Positions 36,041 to 44,219 of a stretch of 55,294 nucleotides of DNA are shown here, one piece after another. The position numbers and the translations under genes were made by a program. Position 1 is the first letter of the stretch; every line of letters starts with the position of its first letter. Under the pieces are notes generated by a model. The model had not been told where the DNA came from. It saw nothing but the letters and a program-made list of their open reading frames with translations, and did no database searches. Source of the stretch: Myxococcales bacterium. GTDB taxonomy: Bacteria; Myxococcota_A; UBA9042; UBA3505. The stretch is from assembly GCA_002728755.1 (NCBI GenBank), contig PBVT01000034.1:1-55294 (forward strand). Reading direction: 5' to 3'.

Positions 36041-36532
36041 ATGCGTAAGAGCCTTGCCGCCCTTTGTGTTCTGATTTTTGTTGGATTGCCCGGTACCTCT
36101 TTTGGGCTTGGTGTGGATCTTGGAGCTGAAGCCATCGTGCTGCAGCCAGGTGAAAACCTCGGTACTGGCATTGGAGCGGGATTACGGGCGAACGTAGATC
36201 TTGGTGTTGTGGTTCTGACCGGCCGGGCGGGCTATATCCGCCATCTTGAAAAAGGAGGCAGTAGCCCAGACGAGATGCCTATTATGTTTGGACTGCGCTA
36301 CCAGCTGCCGATCCCCGCGTTGGCCCTATACGCGGGTGTAGAGGGTGGCCCCATCACCATCAAGAACGGAAGCTCGGACACCAATATCGGCATCTATCCC
36401 CATATCGGGGCCGGCATCGGTAAGCTTGACGCCACCCTGGGTTATTATGTGCCCGACGCGTCGGAGTTTAGCGGTGGCGACGCCAACGCCGTGATGCTCA
36501 CGGTGGGGTATAGCTTTATCTCTCTGCCCTGA
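36041..36532 (+). CDS. Small outer-membrane beta-barrel-like protein
   Basis: A 163-residue exported protein. The ATG at 36041 follows GGAG and gives a clean signal peptide ending SFG; an upstream frame of 29 residues is not signal-like. The mature part alternates short amphipathic strands with Gly-rich turns (VDLGAEAIVL, GIGAGLRANVDLG, TGRAGYIRHLE, HIGAGIGKLDATLGYY) and ends in an aromatic/hydrophobic strand. It is a paralogue of the next gene: both have TGxAGYIxHLE and end with a SLP tripeptide. Function unknown. Confidence 0.75.
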   Translation: MRKSLAALCVLIFVGLPGTSFGLGVDLGAEAIVLQPGENLGTGIGAGLRANVDLGVVVLTGRAGYIRHLEKGGSSPDEMPIMFGLRYQLPIPALALYAGVEGGPITIKNGSSDTNIGIYPHIGAGIGKLDATLGYYVPDASEFSGGDANAVMLTVGYSFISLP

Positions 36533-36648
36533 GAGCGCCGCCTTTCTGAACGACGCTCTATAGTATCTAGTGCGATCGGGCGTGGTCAGCACGCCTTTAC
36601 CCCCTGCCGGTTATGGTAGTATCATTTGATGATTGGTAGGGGGATCGC

Positions 36649-37368
36649 ATGGGAAAGAGACTGGTCATACTTCTGGTTCTGATTGGACTGCCCGTGGTGT
36701 CCTTTGCCGGCGATGTAGAGGACAAAGAGGCCGCAAACAGCGCAGAAGAGACCAAGTCGCCAAAGGTTGAATATCGCGATCGGACGAGCATTGATCTGGG
36801 TATTGGAGCCATCACAACCACGGAGACCCCTGATTGTCTTGATGATGGTTGGTTCAGCGATTGCCCCTCGGACATAGATGGCTTCGGGACCGGTTTAGGG
36901 CTCGGGCTCCGTGGGAATATTATTCTTAGTGCCAAGATGTTTCAATTTATGGTTACGGGCCATGCTGGCTATATCCATCATCTGGAGTCGAGTCGGTATC
37001 CGGAGCGTGGTTCGCACGAGCAATTCTTTATGCTTATTGGGGTGCGTTTCCAGTGGGAAATACCAAAAGGTTATAGCGAGCGACGTTTTAGCGAGCGACG
37101 GGGAGGATGGTTACGAGAGGAGGACACTGACATGGGGTTACGACGAGGGTACCCCTTGGCACTTCGGTGCTTTATCGGATTTGAGGGGGGGATCTTTTTC
37201 TATTCGGGAAATGATTATGAATCGGTTGATGTTCGACATCTCTATTTCGGGGGCGGGATAGGGAACTTTGATCTAACCCTTGGATTATATAATACCGGTG
37301 GCGGTATACTTTTTGGGCAGACCGCTTTGATGGCTAACCTGACCTACACCGTTCTTTCTCTGCCCTGA
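36649..37368 (+). CDS. Outer-membrane beta-barrel-like protein, paralogue of 36041
   Basis: A 239-residue exported protein with AGGGGG upstream of the ATG and a signal peptide ending SFAG. After an acidic linker it has barrel-like strands (IDLGIGAIT, GTGLGLGLRGN, TGHAGYIHHLE, FGGGIGNFDLTLGLY) and ends VLSLP. An Arg-rich loop (SERRFSERRGGW) separates strands and is lacking in the shorter paralogue. It converges on the ygfK-like gene with three bases between stops. Function unknown. Confidence 0.75.
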   Translation: MGKRLVILLVLIGLPVVSFAGDVEDKEAANSAEETKSPKVEYRDRTSIDLGIGAITTTETPDCLDDGWFSDCPSDIDGFGTGLGLGLRGNIILSAKMFQFMVTGHAGYIHHLESSRYPERGSHEQFFMLIGVRFQWEIPKGYSERRFSERRGGWLREEDTDMGLRRGYPLALRCFIGFEGGIFFYSGNDYESVDVRHLYFGGGIGNFDLTLGLYNTGGGILFGQTALMANLTYTVLSLP

Positions 37369-37371
37369 GTG

Positions 37372-39414
37372 CTACAGACTGTTGACGTAGTTTACCCGGC
37401 TGGGGTCTAGAACGGCCGTTCGGACCAGCGCCATGATGTGGTAGTAGGTCAGATCGACGGTGGTAGATGCGTTCCCCTCGATGGTTCCTGTGGGGTCGTC
37501 CTCGGAGAATCGCACCCGGAACCCCATCCCCGAGTAGGTGACCTGGCCGTCGTTGACCTCAACCGTATATTGGTGCTCGTCGAAGCGGCCATAGATACGT
37601 TGCTTTTGCGGAGTCGGATCGACGAAAAAGCCGTCGAGCTTTCGATGGTGTTTGAACTCTTTCAGGCTACCAAAGAATCGGGGCTTGAGGACATATGGTC
37701 CGCCATGCTCGGGACAGAACACATCGCAGTTTCCGCAGTCGTTACAGAAATCCGCGAAGTTGGCGATCTGATGCTTTTGTTCGATCCGCAGGATGCCATT
37801 CTCTTCCGTCTTCCAGCCCTTACCCGCGCGCCGTAACTGAAGTATGGGGATCTCAGTTGGTGGAATCACGAAGGTGAAGTTCGCATCGTTCGGGCAGACC
37901 GGAATACACTTATCGCAGGTGATACAGTCGAAGAGCTCCAGTTTACTGTCGATTTTACGTGGCAGTTTACTGTTTTTACGTTTGCTGTAGCGGGGGTTGT
38001 CCACAAGAGTGGAGACATAGCTCTCGGTATTGCGAACCCGGCAGGCTCCGACCCAACTCTCAAAGAGAGCGGCACCTACATCCCCTGGAAGATCCGTGCT
38101 GCTGGAGAGCAGCCCCAACAGGCGCTTCGCCTCGTCGGCTTCGATGTCGAGATCGTCCAATGCGGCCTCGGCGTTTCCGTAGGCCTTGAGCACAAACGCA
38201 TCCACCGTGCGCGCTTCGACGGCGTCCATTCGGCGGATCAGATCTTTGAAGTAGCCATGGGTGCGGGCGTATCCACCGGGCTTTAGCAGATCGCTGCATA
38301 CGGTCACGGGAACGAGCCCAATGGCCACCGAGTCCGGGAAGTTGTTTCGGTCGATGCCAGCCGAAAAAGAGATCGGGTAGCGGTCTCCGAAATGCCCTCG
38401 GAATCGACGGACAAGCTCCATCGCCAGAACATGGAGGGGCGGTCCCGATAGATACATCTCCTTCTCGGACTCAGCGAAGAAATCCCGTCTGTTCTCGACG
38501 ATCAAGGTGTTGGTGAATTTGACCCCGAAGCCCAACCCTAATTCATCGGCCGTATTTCCAAGGCGTTCCACAAAGCCACATGCCTGGTCCCAGGTAGTGT
38601 CCCGCTCGAAGGCGGACTCCGGCACACGAATGTCCCGGTAGCCCAGGGCGTCGTTCAATATGCTGCGGGTGTCGGCGCTTCCCAGAAGCATGGGGTTGAG
38701 CTTTACGATGCAATGGAGCCTGTTCTCCCGCAGGAGAAAGTCGATGATGCTCTCAATCTCGTCGGGTGGGCAACCATGGAACGTACTCAGAGTGAGGGTG
38801 TCGGACAGACGCGTGTTGAAGTCGAGATCCCGGTATTGGCTGAACTCGTCGGGGATCTGAGCCCGCAGCTCCTCCACAATCGCGCTGGCGTCGAGCATTC
38901 CCTTGATGAAGGCTTGAACCTCCTCGGTCTGGATCCCCTGGAGATCATAACCGACGCTCATATCGTAGATGACGTCTCCATAGCCGGGCTGTACGGGTAG
39001 GGCACCGCTGGCTTGCAGGATCTCTACGAGCATCGATCCCTTCACATATTCCACCAGAGATTGGGGCAGCTTCAGCTCCTGGGACCATTCAATATTATAG
39101 CCGACGGTCTGCATATCGATGCAGGGTCTTGGGATACTAAGCTCATCCATGATCTGCACGGTCTTGAGCTCCATGATGCGGCAACCCGATAGCCAGGACA
39201 GAACGATATTCTGCGCCATCTGGGATTGGGGGCCGGCGGCCGGGCCGAGAGGTGTCGAGGCCCGTGCCCCATGGAAGTCGACCGATAGATCTATATTCTC
39301 ACTTCCAAAGAAGCATTTTCGAATGGGTAGATCGAAGATGGATTCGGAGCGTTCAAGCTCCCGAAACATTCGACGGATCAACGCCGCGAAGGGATATGGT
39401 GAGAGTTCAGCCAT
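37372..39414 (-). CDS. ygfK: YgfK-like iron-sulfur protein lacking the FAD/NAD(P) domain
   Basis: A 680-residue protein. I choose the ATG at 39412-39414 because MAELSPYPFAALIRRM resembles family N-termini; a TTG 45 bases upstream is the alternative. The first 450 residues form the YgfK/dihydropyrimidine-dehydrogenase-like barrel (TPLGPAAGPQSQ, ELKTVQIMDEL, STFHGCPPDEIE, VKLNPMLLG). The C-terminus has two [4Fe-4S] motifs, CITCDKCIPVCP from Cys497 and CNDCGNCDVFCP from Cys557. E. coli YgfK is about 1030 residues with a Rossmann FAD/NAD(P) domain before the clusters; here the chain goes almost directly from barrel to ferredoxin. It probably reduces a purine or pyrimidine-like ring with electrons from a separate donor. 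The rest of the purine genes lie 15 kb away. Confidence 0.82.
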   Translation of the reverse strand: MAELSPYPFAALIRRMFRELERSESIFDLPIRKCFFGSENIDLSVDFHGARASTPLGPAAGPQSQMAQNIVLSWLSGCRIMELKTVQIMDELSIPRPCIDMQTVGYNIEWSQELKLPQSLVEYVKGSMLVEILQASGALPVQPGYGDVIYDMSVGYDLQGIQTEEVQAFIKGMLDASAIVEELRAQIPDEFSQYRDLDFNTRLSDTLTLSTFHGCPPDEIESIIDFLLRENRLHCIVKLNPMLLGSADTRSILNDALGYRDIRVPESAFERDTTWDQACGFVERLGNTADELGLGFGVKFTNTLIVENRRDFFAESEKEMYLSGPPLHVLAMELVRRFRGHFGDRYPISFSAGIDRNNFPDSVAIGLVPVTVCSDLLKPGGYARTHGYFKDLIRRMDAVEARTVDAFVLKAYGNAEAALDDLDIEADEAKRLLGLLSSSTDLPGDVGAALFESWVGACRVRNTESYVSTLVDNPRYSKRKNSKLPRKIDSKLELFDCITCDKCIPVCPNDANFTFVIPPTEIPILQLRRAGKGWKTEENGILRIEQKHQIANFADFCNDCGNCDVFCPEHGGPYVLKPRFFGSLKEFKHHRKLDGFFVDPTPQKQRIYGRFDEHQYTVEVNDGQVTYSGMGFRVRFSEDDPTGTIEGNASTTVDLTYYHIMALVRTAVLDPSRVNYVNSL

Positions 39415-39495
39415 GATCTGCGTAGCCCCAAGTGTGACGCAGGTTGAGCCAAACGCCAAGTTCCCATCGAGTTTTCACTCGAAATAGCGGCCGGA

Positions 39496-40014
39496 TCAGG
39501 GGGTAGAATCGTCGCTGGATTCCGGGGTGATATCGATCACGTTCCCATCGTCATAGGGACTTTGGGGTTGTCCCCAATGGGCGTCTTCGACGGTCGGCTG
39601 CGGATCGAAATTCGGAGCCACATGAATATGGGATACATGCACTTGTTGGCGTTCGATCCATGATCGGCATCGTCGTATGAAGAAGGCCTTGATGATCGCC
39701 CGGCTCAGGGGGAATAGCATAATGAGGGCGATCCCATCGGTGATGAACCCGGGGGTCATCAAGAAGGCCCCACCCAGCATGATGGCGATCCCATCGAGCA
39801 TCGCGCTAGCGGGAACGCGACCCATGGAGAGTTCCTTTTGAATCTTTATTAGGGCGCGGGTTCCCTCGTTACGAACCAGGGAGGCTCCAACGAACGCCGT
39901 CAATAATACCAGCCCCAGAGTCGACCAGAAGCCTATCAACCCGCCGACGTAGATAAGCAATGCCAACTCCCCGATGGTGAACAGGGTGATTGTAAGGAAC
40001 ATATAGCCCAGCAT
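39496..40014 (-). CDS. fxsA: FxsA-family membrane protein
   Basis: A 172-residue inner-membrane protein. The ATG at 40012-40014 has GGAG six bases upstream; the longer frame adds a non-homologous tail. Hydrophobic segments at the N-terminus (FLTITLFTIGELALLIYVGG) and around LGLVLLTAFVGASLVR match FxsA. The conserved central piece GIAIMLGGAFLMTPGFITDG is the family signature. The C-terminus is polar. The family is known for relieving F-plasmid exclusion of T7 when overproduced; its normal job is unclear. Confidence 0.88.
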   Translation of the reverse strand: MLGYMFLTITLFTIGELALLIYVGGLIGFWSTLGLVLLTAFVGASLVRNEGTRALIKIQKELSMGRVPASAMLDGIAIMLGGAFLMTPGFITDGIALIMLFPLSRAIIKAFFIRRCRSWIERQQVHVSHIHVAPNFDPQPTVEDAHWGQPQSPYDDGNVIDITPESSDDSTP

Positions 40015-40181
40015 GACGGCTCCGCAGACAGGAAAGGCGAGAATAAGGTTTCTGTGGGTGCAAGATAAGCACCCTTTTGAATTAGGAAAGAAAAAAAATG
40101 TGTAGACCGTTAAAATTACCCGCTGGTGTCGCGGTACCATTCGTTGACGTTTCCCTATAGAGCACCTATGACCACAGGACG

Positions 40182-41189
40182 ATGATGCCTCTGTTTATGC
40201 TGTTATTTTTTCTGGGATCCCAGCCGGGCTGGTCTGACGGGGATCTGACGGACGCTCTCGAGCGGGCACGTTCCCGAGACCAGGCGGTGTTGATGGTGGT
40301 CCATGCCCATTGGTGTGGCCCCTGTCATCAGCTGGCCAAAGATGTGTTGAACGCAGAGTCCGGGTCGGAGTTGCTGAAAGACCATGTGGGGGTGCGTATT
40401 GATTTTGATTCGACCGAGGGGCAACGCATCACGGCACAATACGCGGTATTGAACCTGCCCAGTGTATTGGTTCTGTCTGCCGACGGCACCGAGCTGGGAC
40501 GCGTGGAGGGCTATATGCCCGGCCCAGAGTTTACCAGGGCTGTGGCGAAGGCTGAGGCCGGTGGACAGGACCCCAAGGTTCTGGCGTCTCTGGCCGCCCA
40601 ATCGCCGGATGACCCGAAGATCAACCTGGAATATGCGCAGCTACTTCTTGTGAAGAAGAGAGAAAAGGAAGCCTATGCCATTCTAAAGCGCTTTATGGAT
40701 ACGGGCGGATCCCATGGGGCGGCAGCGTATCGTATCTGGGGACGTTGGTTGGTCCGTATACAGCGAAAAGGGCTGGAGGGGGCCGAACACTTCTTGAAGG
40801 CCTATGACCAGTACAAAAACCAGAACTATGCTCCGGGATTCCTATATTGGGCCGCCAAGGGCTACCATGTGGCGGGACGTGACGATAAGGCCATCGCTCT
40901 TTTTGATGACTGGTTGAAGAGGCAGCCTGCGCATCGTATGGCGATGCTGTTGAAGATAGATTTCCTGGTGCATTATGGCATCAAGACGAAACTCGCGGAG
41001 CGCCTCCTGCGGAAGGTGTTGAAAAAAGAGCCTCGTAACGCGAGCTACCACTATATGTTGGCGCAGCTGATGCGGAAGACAGGAAGGCTCGACGAGGCCG
41101 AGAAGGAAATTCGTTTGGCCTTGCGTTCTCAACCACATCGGGCCATGTATCAGAGTTTCCTGAAGTCATTACAGGCTGCCAAGAAATGA
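40182..41189 (+). CDS. Thioredoxin-fold protein with TPR repeats, exported
   Basis: A 335-residue protein with an N-terminal hydrophobic segment (MLLFFLGSQPGW) followed by a thioredoxin domain. The active site is WCGPC at residues 44-48, and the cis-Pro is in NLPSVLVLS. Residues about 130-335 are helical repeats of TPR type (KINLEYAQLLLVKKREKEAYAI, YHYMLAQLMRKTGRLDEAEKEI). It would act as a periplasmic disulfide reductase or chaperone with a protein-binding tail. The following lipoprotein starts inside its stop (ATGA), so the two are co-translated. Two adjacent ATGs are possible starts. Confidence 0.8.
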   Translation: MMPLFMLLFFLGSQPGWSDGDLTDALERARSRDQAVLMVVHAHWCGPCHQLAKDVLNAESGSELLKDHVGVRIDFDSTEGQRITAQYAVLNLPSVLVLSADGTELGRVEGYMPGPEFTRAVAKAEAGGQDPKVLASLAAQSPDDPKINLEYAQLLLVKKREKEAYAILKRFMDTGGSHGAAAYRIWGRWLVRIQRKGLEGAEHFLKAYDQYKNQNYAPGFLYWAAKGYHVAGRDDKAIALFDDWLKRQPAHRMAMLLKIDFLVHYGIKTKLAERLLRKVLKKEPRNASYHYMLAQLMRKTGRLDEAEKEIRLALRSQPHRAMYQSFLKSLQAAKK

Positions 41190-42304
41190 AGAGCATCCGC
41201 CCCATACAGATTTTTGTCGGCGTTATCTTTCTGATGACGTCGGGCTGGGGTTGTTCCGGCTCTTCGAAAAAAACGGAACCGTCGGACGATACAGGGACCA
41301 CAAAACCGTCCATACGGAAAATGGCCTCAAAACGTGTGAATGACCGCTTGAACCCCGAAATGCTTATGGGGCCACCTCTGGATCTTCGACCGAAGAAGAC
41401 GCTGACGACGGCGGAGCTCTCGCGCCAGATGGAACGATGTCTTCTCGCGGTCACCGAAAAGGACGAAAAGGTTCTGAAGAGTTGCTATGACGATGGAGCG
41501 GTCGCGATGCAGCCCTTTGCCGACACGAAATTCGAAGGGCCTGAGTCTATCGTATCGAAGTTATATCGACCGGCCTGGGTTGCATTTCCTGATTTGAAGG
41601 GAGGCACGGAGCTCGTCCTGGTGCATGGGCGAGAGGTCGTGGTGATGTCCTGGGGCATTGGTACAAACACAGAACGTCTACGCGGTTTGGCTCCCACCAA
41701 AAAGGCCGTCGGCGTACGGAGTCTAAAGTTCTGGACCTTCACGGCAGAGGGGCGAATTCGTTCCGACATCAGTTTTTCGGATCGATTTACTGTCTTGGGG
41801 CAACTGGGACTTCATAGTGGCCCCCATCGTGCAGCCATACGTAAGCCACCGGCCTCCAAAGGGACCATTGTGGCCGCCAATAGCGATAAGGAACGTATCA
41901 ACCTTGGGGTGGTACAGTTGGCGGCGGACGCCTGGAATCAGCACGATCTGCCACGCTACCTGGGCTATCTGGCTCCCAATATGGTTCTTCATGATATGAC
42001 TCGGCCGGACGATATCGTGGGGCTCGATGCGATCGAACAGAACGCTGTCGAGGTGCTAGCGGCGTTCCCGGACACCAAGACGACTCTACTGCGTACCTGG
42101 GCGGCCGGAGACTATGTGGTGAGCGTGGCCGAATTGTCGGGCACCAACTCCGGCGCGTTGCCGTCCACGGGTTTGAAGGCGACGGGACGCAAGTTCCGGG
42201 TTCTCGCGGGTGTTATCGATCGTATCGAGAACGGTAAGATCGTAGAGGAGTGGTTGTACTGGGACCTTCGAAGCCTGTCGGAACAGCTCGGCCTTATGCG
42301 CTGA
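41186..42304 (+). CDS. Lipoprotein with two SnoaL/NTF2-like domains
   Basis: A 372-residue lipoprotein with a signal peptide ending SGWGC. The body has two domains of the SnoaL / nuclear transport factor 2-like fold. The first covers about residues 70-205 (CLLAVTEKDEKVLKSCYDDG, ending FSDRFTVLGQLG). The second covers about 235-370 (AADAWNQHDLPRYLGYLAPN, then DRIENGKIVEEWLYWD). This duplicated NTF2-like layout is seen in polyketide-cyclase-like and ligand-binding proteins; an enzymatic role cannot be read. It is coupled to the thioredoxin-TPR gene. Its last 11 bases overlap the convergent AGMO-like gene. Confidence 0.72.
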   Translation: MKSIRPIQIFVGVIFLMTSGWGCSGSSKKTEPSDDTGTTKPSIRKMASKRVNDRLNPEMLMGPPLDLRPKKTLTTAELSRQMERCLLAVTEKDEKVLKSCYDDGAVAMQPFADTKFEGPESIVSKLYRPAWVAFPDLKGGTELVLVHGREVVVMSWGIGTNTERLRGLAPTKKAVGVRSLKFWTFTAEGRIRSDISFSDRFTVLGQLGLHSGPHRAAIRKPPASKGTIVAANSDKERINLGVVQLAADAWNQHDLPRYLGYLAPNMVLHDMTRPDDIVGLDAIEQNAVEVLAAFPDTKTTLLRTWAAGDYVVSVAELSGTNSGALPSTGLKATGRKFRVLAGVIDRIENGKIVEEWLYWDLRSLSEQLGLMR

Positions 42305-43514
42305 ACTTCTGTTCCAGGCGTTGAACCCAGAACGCCATCGCCACCGCGATTAAGGCGATGACCGGCGTGACCTCGGCCACGCTCGGATGATCCCGCAGGA
42401 ACCAGATGGCCAACGTGGTGCCATAGAGGAGACGAGCGTGCTCGAAGGGGACGGCCCACGTCCGTCGCTCAAAAAGACCCGCCGTAACGACGACTGAGAT
42501 CGTGATCAAAAGCGATAAGGCGATCATAAAGGCTACGGAGATATGTTGTTCCGCCAGGACCATGGCGAAGAAAACCACCCCGGTGATGATGTATTGCAAT
42601 AGGACGTAGTTCTTGATCGCCCCGGACACCGGTGGGTCGAATTTCTCAAAGGTGTCGGGGGATACTTCGGGGGGAGGCGGGTAGGAGGGAACGCCAGGTG
42701 GCGTCCATTGGGGGCCTTTCCAGAAGACCAGGATTTTATCCTTAAGCCGTGGTGTACTCTTTGCGGTCCGTATCAGATAGGTCCAATAGTCGAAGTTGGC
42801 CCAGAGGGGGTTGAGGCTCTTGAACGGCTTCACGGTGCCGTAGACGGGAGGCTCCGTCTCATCCATATAGGTTCCGAAGAGTCGATCCCAGACGATCAGC
42901 GTGGCGGCATAGTTCTTATCGAGATACTTCGGGTTGATGGCGTGATGGACTCGATGGTGGGAAGGAACGTTAAACACCCAATCGATGACCGGAAGCTTTG
43001 GTACCAGCTCCGTGTGAATCCAGAACTGATAGAGAGTGCTGAAGGAGACGATGGGGAAGAAGATCTCCAGCGGAATCCCAACGATCGCGAGAACCAAATA
43101 AAAGGGCAGGGTGGTGAAGGAGCTGAATAGAGCCTGCCGTAGCGCGACGGCCAGATTGTAGTCCTGGCTCTGGTGGTGCACTACATGAATCGCCCATAAG
43201 GCGTTCTTTTCGTGGCTGAGGCGATGCCACCAATAATAGAGGAAATCCACGCCCAGAAAGGCGAGGATCCAGGCGGGCAGCGAGGTTGCCGAGAGGTTCC
43301 AGACACCGTAGGCCCGCTCTACGGCGAAGTAGATGCCGAAGATCAAAACCTTATAGAAGATCTCAAAGACCTGCTGCGTCACACCGCAGTTGAGGTCGGT
43401 GATGGCGTCATGAAATCTATATACACTACGCCCCAGGACGCGGGCGGAGATAAGTTCGATTCCGATCAGGATGAAAAAGACCGGAATCGCCAGGGCGATA
43501 TAGTTGATGTCCAT
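42294..43514 (-). CDS. Alkylglycerol monooxygenase-like membrane di-iron hydroxylase
   Basis: A 406-residue polytopic membrane protein of the fatty acid hydroxylase / sterol desaturase superfamily. The His boxes are HRLSH (97-101), HVVHH (110-114) and HHRVHH (186-191). Several longer stretches match AGMO/TMEM195 as I know it, rather than sterol desaturases: AFLGVDFLYYWWHR, DYNLAVALRQ, LYQFWIHTEL, PSHHRVHH, LDKNYA, IVWDRLFGT and KGPQW. AGMO uses O2 and tetrahydrobiopterin to hydroxylate the O-alkyl bond of ether glycerolipids, releasing a fatty aldehyde. I prefer the ATG at 43512-43514 over a TTG 57 bases upstream. An alkyl-DHAP synthase 6 kb away makes the assignment more meaningful. Substrate remains inferred. 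Confidence 0.78.
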   Translation of the reverse strand: MDINYIALAIPVFFILIGIELISARVLGRSVYRFHDAITDLNCGVTQQVFEIFYKVLIFGIYFAVERAYGVWNLSATSLPAWILAFLGVDFLYYWWHRLSHEKNALWAIHVVHHQSQDYNLAVALRQALFSSFTTLPFYLVLAIVGIPLEIFFPIVSFSTLYQFWIHTELVPKLPVIDWVFNVPSHHRVHHAINPKYLDKNYAATLIVWDRLFGTYMDETEPPVYGTVKPFKSLNPLWANFDYWTYLIRTAKSTPRLKDKILVFWKGPQWTPPGVPSYPPPPEVSPDTFEKFDPPVSGAIKNYVLLQYIITGVVFFAMVLAEQHISVAFMIALSLLITISVVVTAGLFERRTWAVPFEHARLLYGTTLAIWFLRDHPSVAEVTPVIALIAVAMAFWVQRLEQKFSA

Positions 43515-43733
43515 GGTCCACTCGGAAGAAATACCTGGTCCATGAATGGGAGATTCAAGGGGCGACTTCAAGAAAAAAAATAGACCGCCGTCCGGGATGA
43601 GGCCGCAGTCCAGCGTATGGCGCCCGCCTTAATCCATGAATTCGAAGAGTACGTTAGGAACTCCCTTCGGAACTCTTGTCATCTACGTCCTACCAGGGTA
43701 ATTCCTGCCGAGAAACCCCGCAGGAGAACTTGG

Positions 43734-44219
43734 ATGGCAAAACGATATTGGCTAATGAAGAGCGAGCCCGATGTATATGGCTTCGATGATCTTCTCGCGG
43801 AACCGAACCAGACCGACCATTGGGATGGAGTGCGGAATTACCAGGCACGAAATATCATGCGGGATGAGATGAAGGTCGGCGATGGGGTGCTCTTCTATCA
43901 CTCGAACACCAAGCCGCCCCATGTGGTGGGTGTAGCCGAAGTGGTGCGGGAGGGTTATCCCGACCATACGGCCTTCGATTCGAATGAGAAATACTATGAT
44001 GCCAAGTCCGACCCAGACAACCCACGTTGGTATATGGTGGACATCCGCGCCGTAGAGAAACTACCCGCCATTGTTCCCCTGGACCAGTTGAAGAGTGACG
44101 AGCGCCTGGTCGATATGAAGGTGACGCAACGCGGCCAGCGGCTCAGCGTGCAGCCTGTGACTGCAACGGAATTTCAGGTGGTCGTCGAGCTGGCCAAAGC
44201 CAACGCAGACGCCTCTTAG
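43734..44219 (+). CDS. EVE-domain protein
   Basis: A 161-residue EVE (PUA-like) domain protein. The ATG at 43734 has AGGAG seven bases upstream. Family motifs are YWLMKSEPDVYGFDDL, WDGVRNYQARNIMR, GDGVLFYHSN and VGVAEVVREGYPD. These domains bind modified bases in DNA or RNA. Nothing in the neighbourhood shows which modification is recognised. It converges with the acyl-CoA dehydrogenase; the two stop codons overlap by four bases. The 219-base gap upstream holds no other gene that I can see. Confidence 0.9.
   Translation: MAKRYWLMKSEPDVYGFDDLLAEPNQTDHWDGVRNYQARNIMRDEMKVGDGVLFYHSNTKPPHVVGVAEVVREGYPDHTAFDSNEKYYDAKSDPDNPRWYMVDIRAVEKLPAIVPLDQLKSDERLVDMKVTQRGQRLSVQPVTATEFQVVVELAKANADAS

Noticed and set aside
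36529..36555. Hairpin AGAGCG/CGCTCT after the first barrel gene as a terminator
   Set aside because: The loop is about 16 bases and no U run follows, so it is a weak candidate.
37372..39414. Frameshift or pseudogene explaining the short YgfK
   Set aside because: Barrel and ferredoxin parts are in one uninterrupted frame with intact Cys motifs, and no remnant of the missing domain is seen next to it.
43617..43733. N-terminal extension of the EVE protein and a longer AGMO-like start at 43571
   Set aside because: Both extensions lack ribosome sites and family similarity; the chosen ATGs fit the family N-termini.
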